From CAYMRB01 sp964392615 (GTDB lineage Bacteria > Planctomycetota > UBA8108): 29,994 bases of DNA. Positions within the stretch are counted from its first letter, which is position 1. Each line of letters opens with the position of its first letter. Below are positions 8,489 through 17,384 of the stretch, piece after piece. The notes beneath the pieces are model-generated. The model was not told the origin of the DNA and made no database searches. It saw nothing but the letters and a program-made list of their open reading frames with translations. The position numbers and the translations under genes were made by a program. The stretch lies in contig CAYMRB010000065.1 of NCBI GenBank assembly GCA_964392615.1, positions 1 through 29,994 of the forward strand. Direction: 5' to 3'.

Positions 8489-10774
8489 CTACTTCACGGG
8501 CGGGATCTTCTGTTCCTCGACCCGGAGACTGAAGTGTCCACGCGGTGGCATCAGCCCGCGGCGCGGGTGGTTGTAGCGCAGGAAGCTGGTGGCGGCGATC
8601 GTGACCTTGCCGCCCTCTTTGAGCTCACCGTGGACGTCGCTGTAGATGTGGGCCCCGCGCGGCTGTCCACCCTGCCGCACGCCGACTCCGACGTTCGACT
8701 GAGCCAGCAGCTTGCCGTTGACGTAGACCGCGTAACCCTCGCCGGAGTTGACGTGCGCGGCACCGGCGACCACGATCCGGTAGCGGTGGCCCTCCTTCAG
8801 CGGCGGCAAGTCGAACGTGCCGCGAACCAGCAGGGCTTCCTTCTCCCACGGCGTCTTGGGCATCTTTCCGCACCCGCAGATCGTCGAGTTGCAGGACTCC
8901 GATAGCGGTGCCAGCTTGCCGTCCAGCTGTCCGAACGGCTGCTGCCCCTTCTTCCAGCCGGCGCCGGCCGCGTTGAAGCCGGGCGCGAACCAGTTCTCCA
9001 TCCCGGCGGGATACGTCACCTTGCGGAACCGGTTGCCCTTCTCCTTCGGCAGGGCCTCCGGCGGGTCGAAGCTGAAGGACTCCCACTGCACCTTGTCGAG
9101 GTCCGGGCCGAAGGGGCGCCAGTCGTAGTCCTCGATGCCGGCCGCGCGGTAGCAGTTGACCAGCCCGTACATGGCTCCGCGCAGGAATTGGTTCGCACGC
9201 TGCGGCCGTTCGCTCTTGGCCTCCTGGAGCAACGACTTGTTGTAGCGCGGATTGGCGACGTAGGACGCCGCGATGCCATCGATGATGATCGGAAGCACCG
9301 CCTTCTGCGCGGCCGCCTTCTCCTCCTCCGATGGCTCGGTGGTCTGTTTCGTCGCGACGCGCTTCGGTCGTCGTGGCTGCGGGAGCGGCTCCGCCTTGCC
9401 GCCGAGCAGTCCGACCATCGCCCGCCCCATCGCGTCGCCGATCAGCATGTAAGTCTCGGCGTTGCGGTTGTAGTGGTAGTCCTGGCTTCGCGGTGATTCA
9501 TCGACCTCGCGCCAGAAGTCTCGAGTGTCGACCGACGCCACGGTGCCGGCGAACTCGGGATGCTTCTTCGGGTCGCCGACCGCCATCTGCGCTTGCAGGA
9601 TCCGCAGGAACTTGTCCGCCATGTTGTGGCCGCCGAATCCGACCGTGGCGACGACGGCGGGCATCTTGGGCACGCCGAATTCCTTGCGGACGTCGTTGAT
9701 CAGGTTGACGAGGTGCTTCTCGTATGCCGCGATCGACTCCTCCGAGAAGCTGTCCTTGTGTCCCTGGAACCAACTGAAGCCAGCGATCTCGTAGCCCTGT
9801 CCCTTGTAGCCCGGAACGACCTTGTCGATGTTGTCGAGGGTCTTCCGCACGCCCTCGACCATCAGCTTGTATTCGAGCGACTCCCATTTGTTGTCGGGGT
9901 CCGTGCGTCCGCTGGAGGGCGGGCGGAAATCGAAGCCCAGCGCGCGATTGCCCATGGCGGTCTTGATGAGCAGCACCTGCTCGTCGTGGAAAGTGCCCAT
10001 CACGTGCCCGAAGCCGAGCTCCGGACCGATCGACTTGCCGTTGGAGGTCGCGCTCAGCGGCGAGCCCTTACCGTCCTTGGCGACGCGGGCTTCCTGGAAG
10101 TAGACGTCGTTGCGTACGGTCCAATTGCCGTCGCCGTCGACCAGCCACGGAAACTTCCCATCGCGCTTGGCTACCGCCTCGAGGTCGCCGTTGCCCAGCA
10201 GGTCGGTCTTCTCGAGCCAGAATCTCGGCGGTGTGCCCTGGAAGCCGGAGATCTTGAACTCGTATCGCTTGCCGGGTTCGAGGGGCACGTCCTGCTTGAC
10301 CGGATCGCTGCCCTCTTGGCGACGGTACACCTCCTTGCCGTCGAGCTCCATCGCGCTGTAGGAGCTCGTGCCGAATCCGCAGTGCGCTCGATAGACACCG
10401 CGCCTGGGGATCTCGAGCTGTCCTCTTGCGACGGGCTTGTCGGTCGGCGTGCCGTCCGGCAGATAGACCGCCAGTCTCGAGACCTTGTAGTTGCCGACCC
10501 GGTAGAGCTGAAACGGCCCATCGGTGACGGCGGGGTCGGAGCTGAGGTACACCCCGGTGTACATGTTCCGCGCTCCGCCGAGATCTCCCATCCCGACCAT
10601 ATTGGACTGGCCCGCCAGGATGTAGACCTTGACCGGCTCAGCGGAGCTACCCGGCTTGCCGTCCGGATCGGGTAGTTGAGCCGGGACCTGCGCAGAGGCA
10701 ACGCGCAGGGCTGACAAGGCCAGCACCAGGGAGGCCGACGCAGCGATACTCTTGAGCGAGCGGGTTTTCGACAT
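8489..10774 (-). CDS. SGNH carbohydrate esterase (SASA family) with C-terminal beta module
   Basis: 761-residue secreted esterase. The signal peptide (1-29, ending VASAQ) is followed by the SASA catalytic domain, with nucleophile block YILAGQSNMVGMG (Ser57), the conserved KTAMGNRALGFDFRPPSSG stretch near residue 281, WFQGHKD near 335 and the late block QDYHYNRNAETYMLIGDAMG (Asp432, His434). About 140 extra residues lie between the Ser block and the next conserved block and read like an inserted beta domain. Residues from about 548 to the end form a module homologous to one in the upstream gene (shared LPPLKEGHRYRI, AGWKKGQQPFGQ, GGQP). It is the last gene of a minus-strand set, 40 bases after its neighbour, with GAGGA at 10783-10787 as ribosome binding site. 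Expected action: deacylation of extracellular polysaccharide. Substrate unknown. Confidence 0.88.
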   Translation of the reverse strand: MSKTRSLKSIAASASLVLALSALRVASAQVPAQLPDPDGKPGSSAEPVKVYILAGQSNMVGMGDLGGARNMYTGVYLSSDPAVTDGPFQLYRVGNYKVSRLAVYLPDGTPTDKPVARGQLEIPRRGVYRAHCGFGTSSYSAMELDGKEVYRRQEGSDPVKQDVPLEPGKRYEFKISGFQGTPPRFWLEKTDLLGNGDLEAVAKRDGKFPWLVDGDGNWTVRNDVYFQEARVAKDGKGSPLSATSNGKSIGPELGFGHVMGTFHDEQVLLIKTAMGNRALGFDFRPPSSGRTDPDNKWESLEYKLMVEGVRKTLDNIDKVVPGYKGQGYEIAGFSWFQGHKDSFSEESIAAYEKHLVNLINDVRKEFGVPKMPAVVATVGFGGHNMADKFLRILQAQMAVGDPKKHPEFAGTVASVDTRDFWREVDESPRSQDYHYNRNAETYMLIGDAMGRAMVGLLGGKAEPLPQPRRPKRVATKQTTEPSEEEKAAAQKAVLPIIIDGIAASYVANPRYNKSLLQEAKSERPQRANQFLRGAMYGLVNCYRAAGIEDYDWRPFGPDLDKVQWESFSFDPPEALPKEKGNRFRKVTYPAGMENWFAPGFNAAGAGWKKGQQPFGQLDGKLAPLSESCNSTICGCGKMPKTPWEKEALLVRGTFDLPPLKEGHRYRIVVAGAAHVNSGEGYAVYVNGKLLAQSNVGVGVRQGGQPRGAHIYSDVHGELKEGGKVTIAATSFLRYNHPRRGLMPPRGHFSLRVEEQKIPPVK

Positions 10775-10814
10775 TTCGGTGTTCCTCGGGATTTCGGTCA
10801 GAAGGACCGGTTGC

Positions 10815-13800
10815 TTACTTCGTCTGCTTCTTCATCGCGAGCCACGGCGACTGCCAGCCGGCGGGATTCCTGGTGCTGAATCCGCCCGCCTCGACGAAGA
10901 GGTAGCCCTCGCCGTCGATCACCGCGATCTTCATCTTCAGCGCCTGGTAGCGGGTCAGGTCCATGAGCGTGTCGCCTGACCAGATCCACGTCGGGCTGTC
11001 GGTGCGGCCGTCGCCCTGGAAGGTCAGCGCGCGGAACGGGGCGCGACCCACCCTCAATCGCTTCCCGGGGTCGAACTCGTCGATCGACTTCACCGTTGCG
11101 ACGAGGGTCCACTTGCCGAGTATCTGCGGGTTGGCGACGAACTTCCCGTCGTAGACAAACTTCTCGTTGCCGCTCTGCAGCTCTCTGTCATCGGAGTGCT
11201 GCTCAGCCTGCCAATCGGAACTCAGCATGGGGACGACGGTGGCCGACTTGGTCACGAGGTCGTCGCCCATCGGCGGCAGCTTCATCTCCTCGAGGTGCAG
11301 GCTGATCTTGCCCTGAGGCACTCGCGTGGACGGCTTCACCTTGTACTTGGAGTTGAACCGCAGGAAGGTCTTGACCGCTATGGTCACCTCGCCTGCCTGG
11401 AAGTCGTCGAGAAACTCCTGGGTGATGAACGCGCCCTTGGGCTGACCGCCCGAACCCCGGCCGCCGCAGGTCTTGGCCTCGATCAGCTGCTTGCCGTTGA
11501 CATAGATGATGTGCCCGCCGCCGATGCCGACGTGGTTGCCGTCATTGACGCGCAAGCGGTAGCGATGGCCTTCCTTCAGGGGCGGGATCTCGAACGTCCC
11601 ACGCAGGAGCAGGACCTCCTGGTCCCAGAACGTCCGCACCTGCGCGGCGCCGAAACAGCCGGGCCCGTTGCACGCCGCGGAGCACTTGCTGAATGCGCCT
11701 TGGGGGATCTTGCCGTCGTACTGGCCGAAGGGGCTTCTACCTCTCTTCCAGCCGGCCTTGGCGGGATCGAAGTCGATTGCGTGCCAGCTTTCCATGCCGT
11801 CGGGCAACGTCACCTCGCGGTAGCGCGTGACGAGCTGGTCCCACGGCACCTGATCGGCGGCGATCGGGTCGAACGTATGGTAGGACCACTCGGCATGGCG
11901 TAGATCGGCGAACATGCGCCAGCCGTATTCCCTGATGCCGGCTCGGTGATAGAGGGCCGCGAGCGGATCGATCGCGTCTCTCGGGCCACCGGGATACTCC
12001 GACTGCACCTCGGAGGCGGCCTGCTTGCGCAACGCCTCCCGGTTCCGTCCGACGTACTCGGGAATGAGCTCCTCGGTGATGATCGGAGCGATCGCCTTCT
12101 TCAGCTTGGGTCCGAATAGAGCCCGATCCGCGCTCAGGAAGAACTCCTTGTACGGCAGGGCCTCTTGCGGGAAGCGCTCGCGAACCACGTCGTAGAGCAC
12201 GTCCAGGCCACCGGGCACGTCGGCCAGTGACGCGGCGATGAACTCCAGATGCGAATCGAGAGTCGACGAGATGTCCTGGCCGCCGGGAGCGGTTCTCACT
12301 CCGGCGTATCCCGTGTAGGCCTCCTTCAGGGCCTCCGAGGCCAACCGATGCACCGCGGGGCTGCCCGCCTTGATCTTGGCGCGGAGGCCTCCCATCAATC
12401 CCAGTGTGAGAGCCGAGCGCTGGTTCGTCCGAATCAGCTCGCCGATCGGCGGGAGCACTCTTTGATAACAGCGCTCGTCCGCCACCACCGGGGTCAGCGC
12501 GGTGAGCGTGGCGTTCTGCAGCCACCAGTCTTCGTGCTGGAGGAACGGGAGCAGGAGATCGACGTGGGGCACCACCCAGTCCGTCGGGGCGTATCCGATG
12601 ACGTGCAGTGCAGCGTCCTTGACCCACCAGGACTCCCCCGAGGCCTCCACCGCCCGAACTGCCAGGTCGAAGACCTCCCTGGTCAGGACTTCGGTTCGCT
12701 TTTCCCGTCGCAGGGTCTCGACGATCGCCGCGAACATGGCGCGGCGTACGCGGGGGTCGCCCGAGCGCAGGAACTCCATCACCAGGTCGTTTCGAATCTC
12801 ACCGCCGGGCGAGCGCCAGCCGATGTATCCGCTGTTGATGCCCAGCGCCTTGTTGGCAGCAACGAACCGAATATTGTGGTCCTGGTGGTGAATGTAGCGG
12901 CGCAGGATATCGTCGCCCACTTCGCCCGACGGTTGGATCCGATAGAGGACCGGTATGCTGGCGTCCTCGGCCAGGGTCTCCCCCGAGAGGTCCTGTCGCT
13001 GGCCGGTCGCGTCCGGCACGGCCTCGAGCGAGACGAAGGCGTTGTCCGCTCTGGTTCCCCAGGGCTGCTCGGGCAGTCTATAGGGCTTGGAGTACCTCGT
13101 GGGTGGCGCTCCGGTGACGCGCAGCGTCTTGCGCGGAATGGTGTAGGCCAGGCCATATCCGGCGCCCCACGAGGTATTGTCGTATCTCGCCCCGCCGAGG
13201 ATGGTGAACGAGCCGTCGAAGCGCCGTGAGAGATCGTAGTGCCACTGGCGGTTGTCCATGAACTCGCGGTATTGCTTCGGCTTCTTCTCCTGCAGCAAGC
13301 CCATCGCGGCGCTGCGCCAGATCTCGCCGATGCCGCCGCCGGTGTGACCGTGCAGCATGAAGCTGGTGGTGTAGAAGCTCGTCATTGCGCAGACGTCGCG
13401 CGCCCCCGCGTAGACCGAGTTCTCGCCGTCCGGAGTGAGCGCGGCGGCCGCCGCCATGGCGAAGGCGAGGTTGCCGTTCTTGCCGTTGTCGACAAAGCCG
13501 ACCTCCGGCCGACCGTCGCCGTAAGGGTTTCCACCGCGTCCGGCGTAACGGTAGAAGTGGACCAGCGCGCCGAGCAGCGCGTGATCGGGCACGTCCGCAC
13601 CGCATTCCTTGGCCAAGAGCAGGAAGGTGACCACCGCGGTGCCGCCCGCGTTGAGGTGCCCCATTCCGTAGGTGACGCGCGGAACGCCGCCCCGGCCGGC
13701 CCAGCCGTCGAGATACTGTCCCTTGACTGCGTTGTCGACCCACTTCTGGATCTTCGGAAGGACGACCTCGTCTCCGGTGCGCAGATAGTATTCGGTCAGC

Positions 13801-14438
13801 GGAATGCCGCCATAGCCGAGGTGCCATGCGTAGGTCGACGCGCCCACGCCACGCGCCCATCGCCGCACGACCTCGAGATCCTTGTCGTCGCCCGTGGACA
13901 GGAGGAAGAGCATCCCGATGCCGCTGAAGCCCTTGTCGGCTCCGGGCTTCGACAGATAGTCGGCGAACCCGCGTACGATCCTGTCGGACTTCGGGCAGTC
14001 GAGCGGCCACGTCCTGCTGTAGGCGCCGAGTACGGGAACCTCGACGATGGCGTCTTCGGCCTCACCTCGAATGGCGAATCTGAGCACGCCGTCGCTCGCC
14101 TCCGCCGCGGCGAGGATCTGGCCGAGCTGAATGCGCGGGTCGATCTTGGCGAGCTTCTGGCCGTTGATAGAATCGATGATCTGTCCGGCCTTCAGCTTTC
14201 CCGTCGCCGCTGCCGGCGAGCCCTCCTCGATGTGGCTGATCCGCATCGTGAACGCCGGCTGGATCAGGTCGATGCCCATACCGACGGGACCGAAGCGCTT
14301 GATGTTGGTGAGCGATTTCGTGGCATCGGGCCGGGTCGAGAAGAGCCCCCGGGGATTCTCGTAGAACGGCTGCCCCTCGGCCGTTTCCGTCGCGCAGGCG
14401 AGGCTGATGGCGATTGCGAGTAGCAGCTCTGTTCTCAT
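10815..14438 (-). CDS. Secreted PDZ / alpha-toroid (DUF6288-like) / HEAT protein with C-terminal beta modules
   Basis: 1207-residue exported protein. A signal peptide (1-22) is followed by a PDZ domain (about 50-125, with KLKAGQIIDSINGQ) and then a helical region (130-480) with repeated Gly/aromatic blocks (HLGYGGIPLTEYYLRTGD, GMGHLNAGGTAVVTFLLLAK) that suggests an alpha/alpha toroid. From memory this resembles DUF6288 proteins. Residues 490-830 look like HEAT-type helical repeats. Residues about 836-1056 are the beta module shared with the downstream esterase, and 1057-1207 form a lipocalin-like stretch (GKWTLVATVKSIDEFDPGK, GDTLMDLTRYQALKMKI). No catalytic motif is evident. It sits between two esterase genes with gaps of 31 and 40 bases, with AGGA at 14444-14447 before the start. 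A scaffold, binding or glycan-processing role in the same operon is inferred, not shown. Confidence 0.85.
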   Translation of the reverse strand: MRTELLLAIAISLACATETAEGQPFYENPRGLFSTRPDATKSLTNIKRFGPVGMGIDLIQPAFTMRISHIEEGSPAAATGKLKAGQIIDSINGQKLAKIDPRIQLGQILAAAEASDGVLRFAIRGEAEDAIVEVPVLGAYSRTWPLDCPKSDRIVRGFADYLSKPGADKGFSGIGMLFLLSTGDDKDLEVVRRWARGVGASTYAWHLGYGGIPLTEYYLRTGDEVVLPKIQKWVDNAVKGQYLDGWAGRGGVPRVTYGMGHLNAGGTAVVTFLLLAKECGADVPDHALLGALVHFYRYAGRGGNPYGDGRPEVGFVDNGKNGNLAFAMAAAAALTPDGENSVYAGARDVCAMTSFYTTSFMLHGHTGGGIGEIWRSAAMGLLQEKKPKQYREFMDNRQWHYDLSRRFDGSFTILGGARYDNTSWGAGYGLAYTIPRKTLRVTGAPPTRYSKPYRLPEQPWGTRADNAFVSLEAVPDATGQRQDLSGETLAEDASIPVLYRIQPSGEVGDDILRRYIHHQDHNIRFVAANKALGINSGYIGWRSPGGEIRNDLVMEFLRSGDPRVRRAMFAAIVETLRREKRTEVLTREVFDLAVRAVEASGESWWVKDAALHVIGYAPTDWVVPHVDLLLPFLQHEDWWLQNATLTALTPVVADERCYQRVLPPIGELIRTNQRSALTLGLMGGLRAKIKAGSPAVHRLASEALKEAYTGYAGVRTAPGGQDISSTLDSHLEFIAASLADVPGGLDVLYDVVRERFPQEALPYKEFFLSADRALFGPKLKKAIAPIITEELIPEYVGRNREALRKQAASEVQSEYPGGPRDAIDPLAALYHRAGIREYGWRMFADLRHAEWSYHTFDPIAADQVPWDQLVTRYREVTLPDGMESWHAIDFDPAKAGWKRGRSPFGQYDGKIPQGAFSKCSAACNGPGCFGAAQVRTFWDQEVLLLRGTFEIPPLKEGHRYRLRVNDGNHVGIGGGHIIYVNGKQLIEAKTCGGRGSGGQPKGAFITQEFLDDFQAGEVTIAVKTFLRFNSKYKVKPSTRVPQGKISLHLEEMKLPPMGDDLVTKSATVVPMLSSDWQAEQHSDDRELQSGNEKFVYDGKFVANPQILGKWTLVATVKSIDEFDPGKRLRVGRAPFRALTFQGDGRTDSPTWIWSGDTLMDLTRYQALKMKIAVIDGEGYLFVEAGGFSTRNPAGWQSPWLAMKKQTK

Positions 14439-14469
14439 GGTCGTCCTGTTCGGTTGTTTCAGAGGGATC

Positions 14470-17331
14470 CTAGCGAGCCACGGATCGCGCGATATCGTCC
14501 AGCCAGTCCGCCGTCGCAGCGCTGTCTCGCCACTCTCGGAGTTCGATCGCGGTGCCCTTGCCCTCGATGTTCGTCGGTCTCGTGATCTTCGGCGCGAGCG
14601 TCTTGTTCGGAATCGTGTAGAAGAAGCGCGGGTCCTCGCCGCCGAAGGTGGCCTTCCAGCTATTGGCCAGGGCCGAGAGCTCCGGGCCGTAGTTCGCGCC
14701 TTCGTCGCTCTTGACCATCGTCTCGCTGCACAGGAAGACGATCCCCCTGACGCGACACGATGAGAACGGGTAGACCATCATGTTGTAGGCCTGCGCGGCC
14801 GTCGTGGTCACCGAGCCTCCCAGCGTGGGGTAGGTTCCCCAGGGGACGCCATCGGGGACGCGCTGAGTGGCGATCAGCTGCGGGACGTAGTCGCCCCAGT
14901 ACTTCTTCCAAGCGGCGATATAGCGGCGGGCGTTGGCAGCGTAGAAGCGGTTGCCGGGCTCGACCGCTGCCAGATTCTCGTAGTCCGGCACCAGACTGGG
15001 AGCCTGCGCGAGGTGATCGAAGCCGATCCAGTGCTTCAGCTCCAGGTTGGCACCGTTCATGTAGACGATCCCTACCGGCTTGCCGGTCTTCGCGTGGATA
15101 CGCCCGCCCAGCGCCTCGGCCAGGCCGCCCTTGGCGTTCTTCCACTCGGACGCGAAGCGGTTCTTGGGCGTGGTCGACACGCACACGCTGTAGCGGCTCA
15201 GCCGCGGCGATGTGGTGCGTTTCGCCTTACGCTTGAATACGCGCACCATGCCGTCGGCCTCCGCAGCGACATCCTGGCCGGCCGAGCCCGCGACGAACAA
15301 GACATCGCCGATGACGATGTTGCGACTTACACGCTCGTGTACCAATTCCCCGTCGATCGAGAAGGTCACCCTCAGCGTCTTCGGTTCGGCGCTGGCCTTC
15401 ATGGCCGGCAGGGTGACCTGCCATTCGCGCATCCCGGGTTTCACCGGGATCGTCTTCTCCGTTCCGGCGAAGCTGAATCGAATGACGGCATCGCCTTCGG
15501 CCTCGTATCCCCAGTCGTGGATCGCGGAGCCCCAAACGGTGACCGGCTCGCCGGCCTGGAGCACCGCGTCGTCGCGGAACTGCGCGCTCAGGAGCGGCAT
15601 CTTGCGGTATTCGTAGATCTTGCCGCCCGCGGCAGGGTCGGGCACGACACCGGCGACCTTGATCGGGTCGTCCGGCCAATCCTCGCGCGTGACGATCTCA
15701 TGGTCGTAGCAGATGAACGGCGTCATCGGCAGCAACGCGCGATTGTAGATGTTCGGTTGGAAGCCGATCCCTCCGGTGCCATAGGACACGCCTCGAGGTG
15801 ACTTGACGTTGCGGGAGGTGACGATCACCTTGCTGCCGTCGAGGCGGATGCGAGCCGGATGCCAGACGCGGTGCTCGTCGGCCAGGTAGAAGAGGTCCAC
15901 CTGGCCTGCGCCGTCCGGGATCACCTTCGGATCTGCGAAGCCGGTGGCGCCTTCCGCTCTGCCGTGGGCGTTGGTGCCGGTCTCGGCCACCACGAGTCCG
16001 CCCTCGGCGTGGTCGAGCTCGACGATCAGCTTGTCGCCATCGACCGCATAGGACTCGAACATCGGTCCGTCGGCGACGACGTCTCGACCGTATTGGTTCT
16101 TCAAGGCGTGAAGCGCCAGTCGCTGGCCGGGAACCGCTTTGTGGCGGTAGTGGATCGAACCCTCGATGTCGATCTGACTGGCCATGCCGGCGTTCGCGAT
16201 GTCGCGCGCCAGCCAGGTGCCGAGGCGCATCTCGGCAGTGCTGTCGATGCTGGGATGCGCGCGCGTCCATCCTCCCTTCGGGCTCGGGCAGTAAAATTGG
16301 TGAAAGTAGACCGGCAGGTCGGGTCGACCCCAGCGCAGGCGCCAGCCGCGGATCATGCTGTGCAGGTTGTGGTAGTAGGTGATGCCCGCCCCCATGTTGG
16401 CGTAGCCCTGATTCCAGATGCAGCCACGGATGGCGTAGGGAATCACCGGGTTCAGGCGGGCGTTGAACAGCCAGGAGGCGTCTCGATTGCCGCCGAGGTT
16501 GCCGGGGGGCTTGATGGAGATCGGCTTGGCAGTCTCGCCGTTCTCGACTCGCCGCGCGTTCGCTCGGAGGGTGTCTTCGATCTCTTCGTAGAACTTGCTC
16601 CAGGCCGCCTTGTGCTCGGGAGTCGTCGGATCGGTCTCGAGGATCTTCTGATAGACGCCGCGCGTGTGCTCGTCCGTGCCGGCGGCGAACCCGACCCGCG
16701 GGGTCCAGGCCTCGATGCTAGTCTGGCTGAAGGAGCAGTTCAGGATGCCGATCGGCACGCCGAGCTCCTCGTACAGCTTGTGGGCGAAGGCGAACGCGAT
16801 CGCGCTGTAGTCGCCGTAGCCGCCGTTCTTCCACTCGCAGGTGGCGTGCTCGATCGGATGCAGACATGAGAAGAAATCGGTCACCACGCATTCGCGGATC
16901 GGCGCCGTCTCTCCCTTCGCCTCCACCTTCAGCTTGCTGCTGGAGCTCTTGCTGGCCAGCCATTGCATGTTCGACTGGCCCGACGCCAGCCACACCTCGC
17001 CGACGAGCAGATTCTTCAGCGTACGCGTCGCGCCGGCGCTCTCGGTGATGACCATCGATGCCGGTTCGAAGGTCGCATCGAGCGGATCGAGCTCGAGCAG
17101 CCACATGCCGTTCGGGCCAACAGTGGCCTTCTTCTCCTGACCGGCAAACACCACCGTCACCGTCGAGCCCGGCCTCGACCACCCCCAGACGGGCACGTGC
17201 ATCTGACGCTGCAAGATCGCGTTGTCGGCGAAGGGCGCGCCCAGCTCGATGGCGGCGAGGGATGGCGACAGCATCGCTGCTGCCAGTGCCATCCATGCCA
17301 TGTTCTTGATCGACGTGTAGCTTGTACTCAT
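14470..17331 (-). CDS. Double SASA esterase: active first lobe, degenerate second lobe
   Basis: 953-residue secreted protein, numbered from ATG 17331. That start is preferred over the one at 17352 because it gives a better-shaped signal peptide (1-27); the ribosome binding site is weak for both. Lobe 1 has the usual sialate O-acetylesterase layout: N-terminal beta domain (31-110), GEVWLASGQSNMQW with Ser120, GVPIGILNCSFSQTSIEAW (191-209), IWNQGYANMG (305-314), and Asp388/His394 in DIEGSIHYRHK. Residues 581 onward repeat the same order (FRDDAVLQAGEPVTVWG, NIVIGDVLFVAGSAGQD, GKPVGIVYMNGANLELKHW), but the GQSNM serine is replaced by Ala and no DxxH-type block follows. Lobe 2 is therefore probably not catalytic. 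Second of four closely spaced genes, 53 bases after the GH110 gene. Likely removes O-acetyl groups from sugars so that partner glycosidases can act. Confidence 0.88.
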   Translation of the reverse strand: MSTSYTSIKNMAWMALAAAMLSPSLAAIELGAPFADNAILQRQMHVPVWGWSRPGSTVTVVFAGQEKKATVGPNGMWLLELDPLDATFEPASMVITESAGATRTLKNLLVGEVWLASGQSNMQWLASKSSSSKLKVEAKGETAPIRECVVTDFFSCLHPIEHATCEWKNGGYGDYSAIAFAFAHKLYEELGVPIGILNCSFSQTSIEAWTPRVGFAAGTDEHTRGVYQKILETDPTTPEHKAAWSKFYEEIEDTLRANARRVENGETAKPISIKPPGNLGGNRDASWLFNARLNPVIPYAIRGCIWNQGYANMGAGITYYHNLHSMIRGWRLRWGRPDLPVYFHQFYCPSPKGGWTRAHPSIDSTAEMRLGTWLARDIANAGMASQIDIEGSIHYRHKAVPGQRLALHALKNQYGRDVVADGPMFESYAVDGDKLIVELDHAEGGLVVAETGTNAHGRAEGATGFADPKVIPDGAGQVDLFYLADEHRVWHPARIRLDGSKVIVTSRNVKSPRGVSYGTGGIGFQPNIYNRALLPMTPFICYDHEIVTREDWPDDPIKVAGVVPDPAAGGKIYEYRKMPLLSAQFRDDAVLQAGEPVTVWGSAIHDWGYEAEGDAVIRFSFAGTEKTIPVKPGMREWQVTLPAMKASAEPKTLRVTFSIDGELVHERVSRNIVIGDVLFVAGSAGQDVAAEADGMVRVFKRKAKRTTSPRLSRYSVCVSTTPKNRFASEWKNAKGGLAEALGGRIHAKTGKPVGIVYMNGANLELKHWIGFDHLAQAPSLVPDYENLAAVEPGNRFYAANARRYIAAWKKYWGDYVPQLIATQRVPDGVPWGTYPTLGGSVTTTAAQAYNMMVYPFSSCRVRGIVFLCSETMVKSDEGANYGPELSALANSWKATFGGEDPRFFYTIPNKTLAPKITRPTNIEGKGTAIELREWRDSAATADWLDDIARSVAR

Positions 17332-17384
17332 GACCCGTCCGGAGTTTCTCATGTCGTTTCGTCTACTTCCGGCGACCTTTGCTT

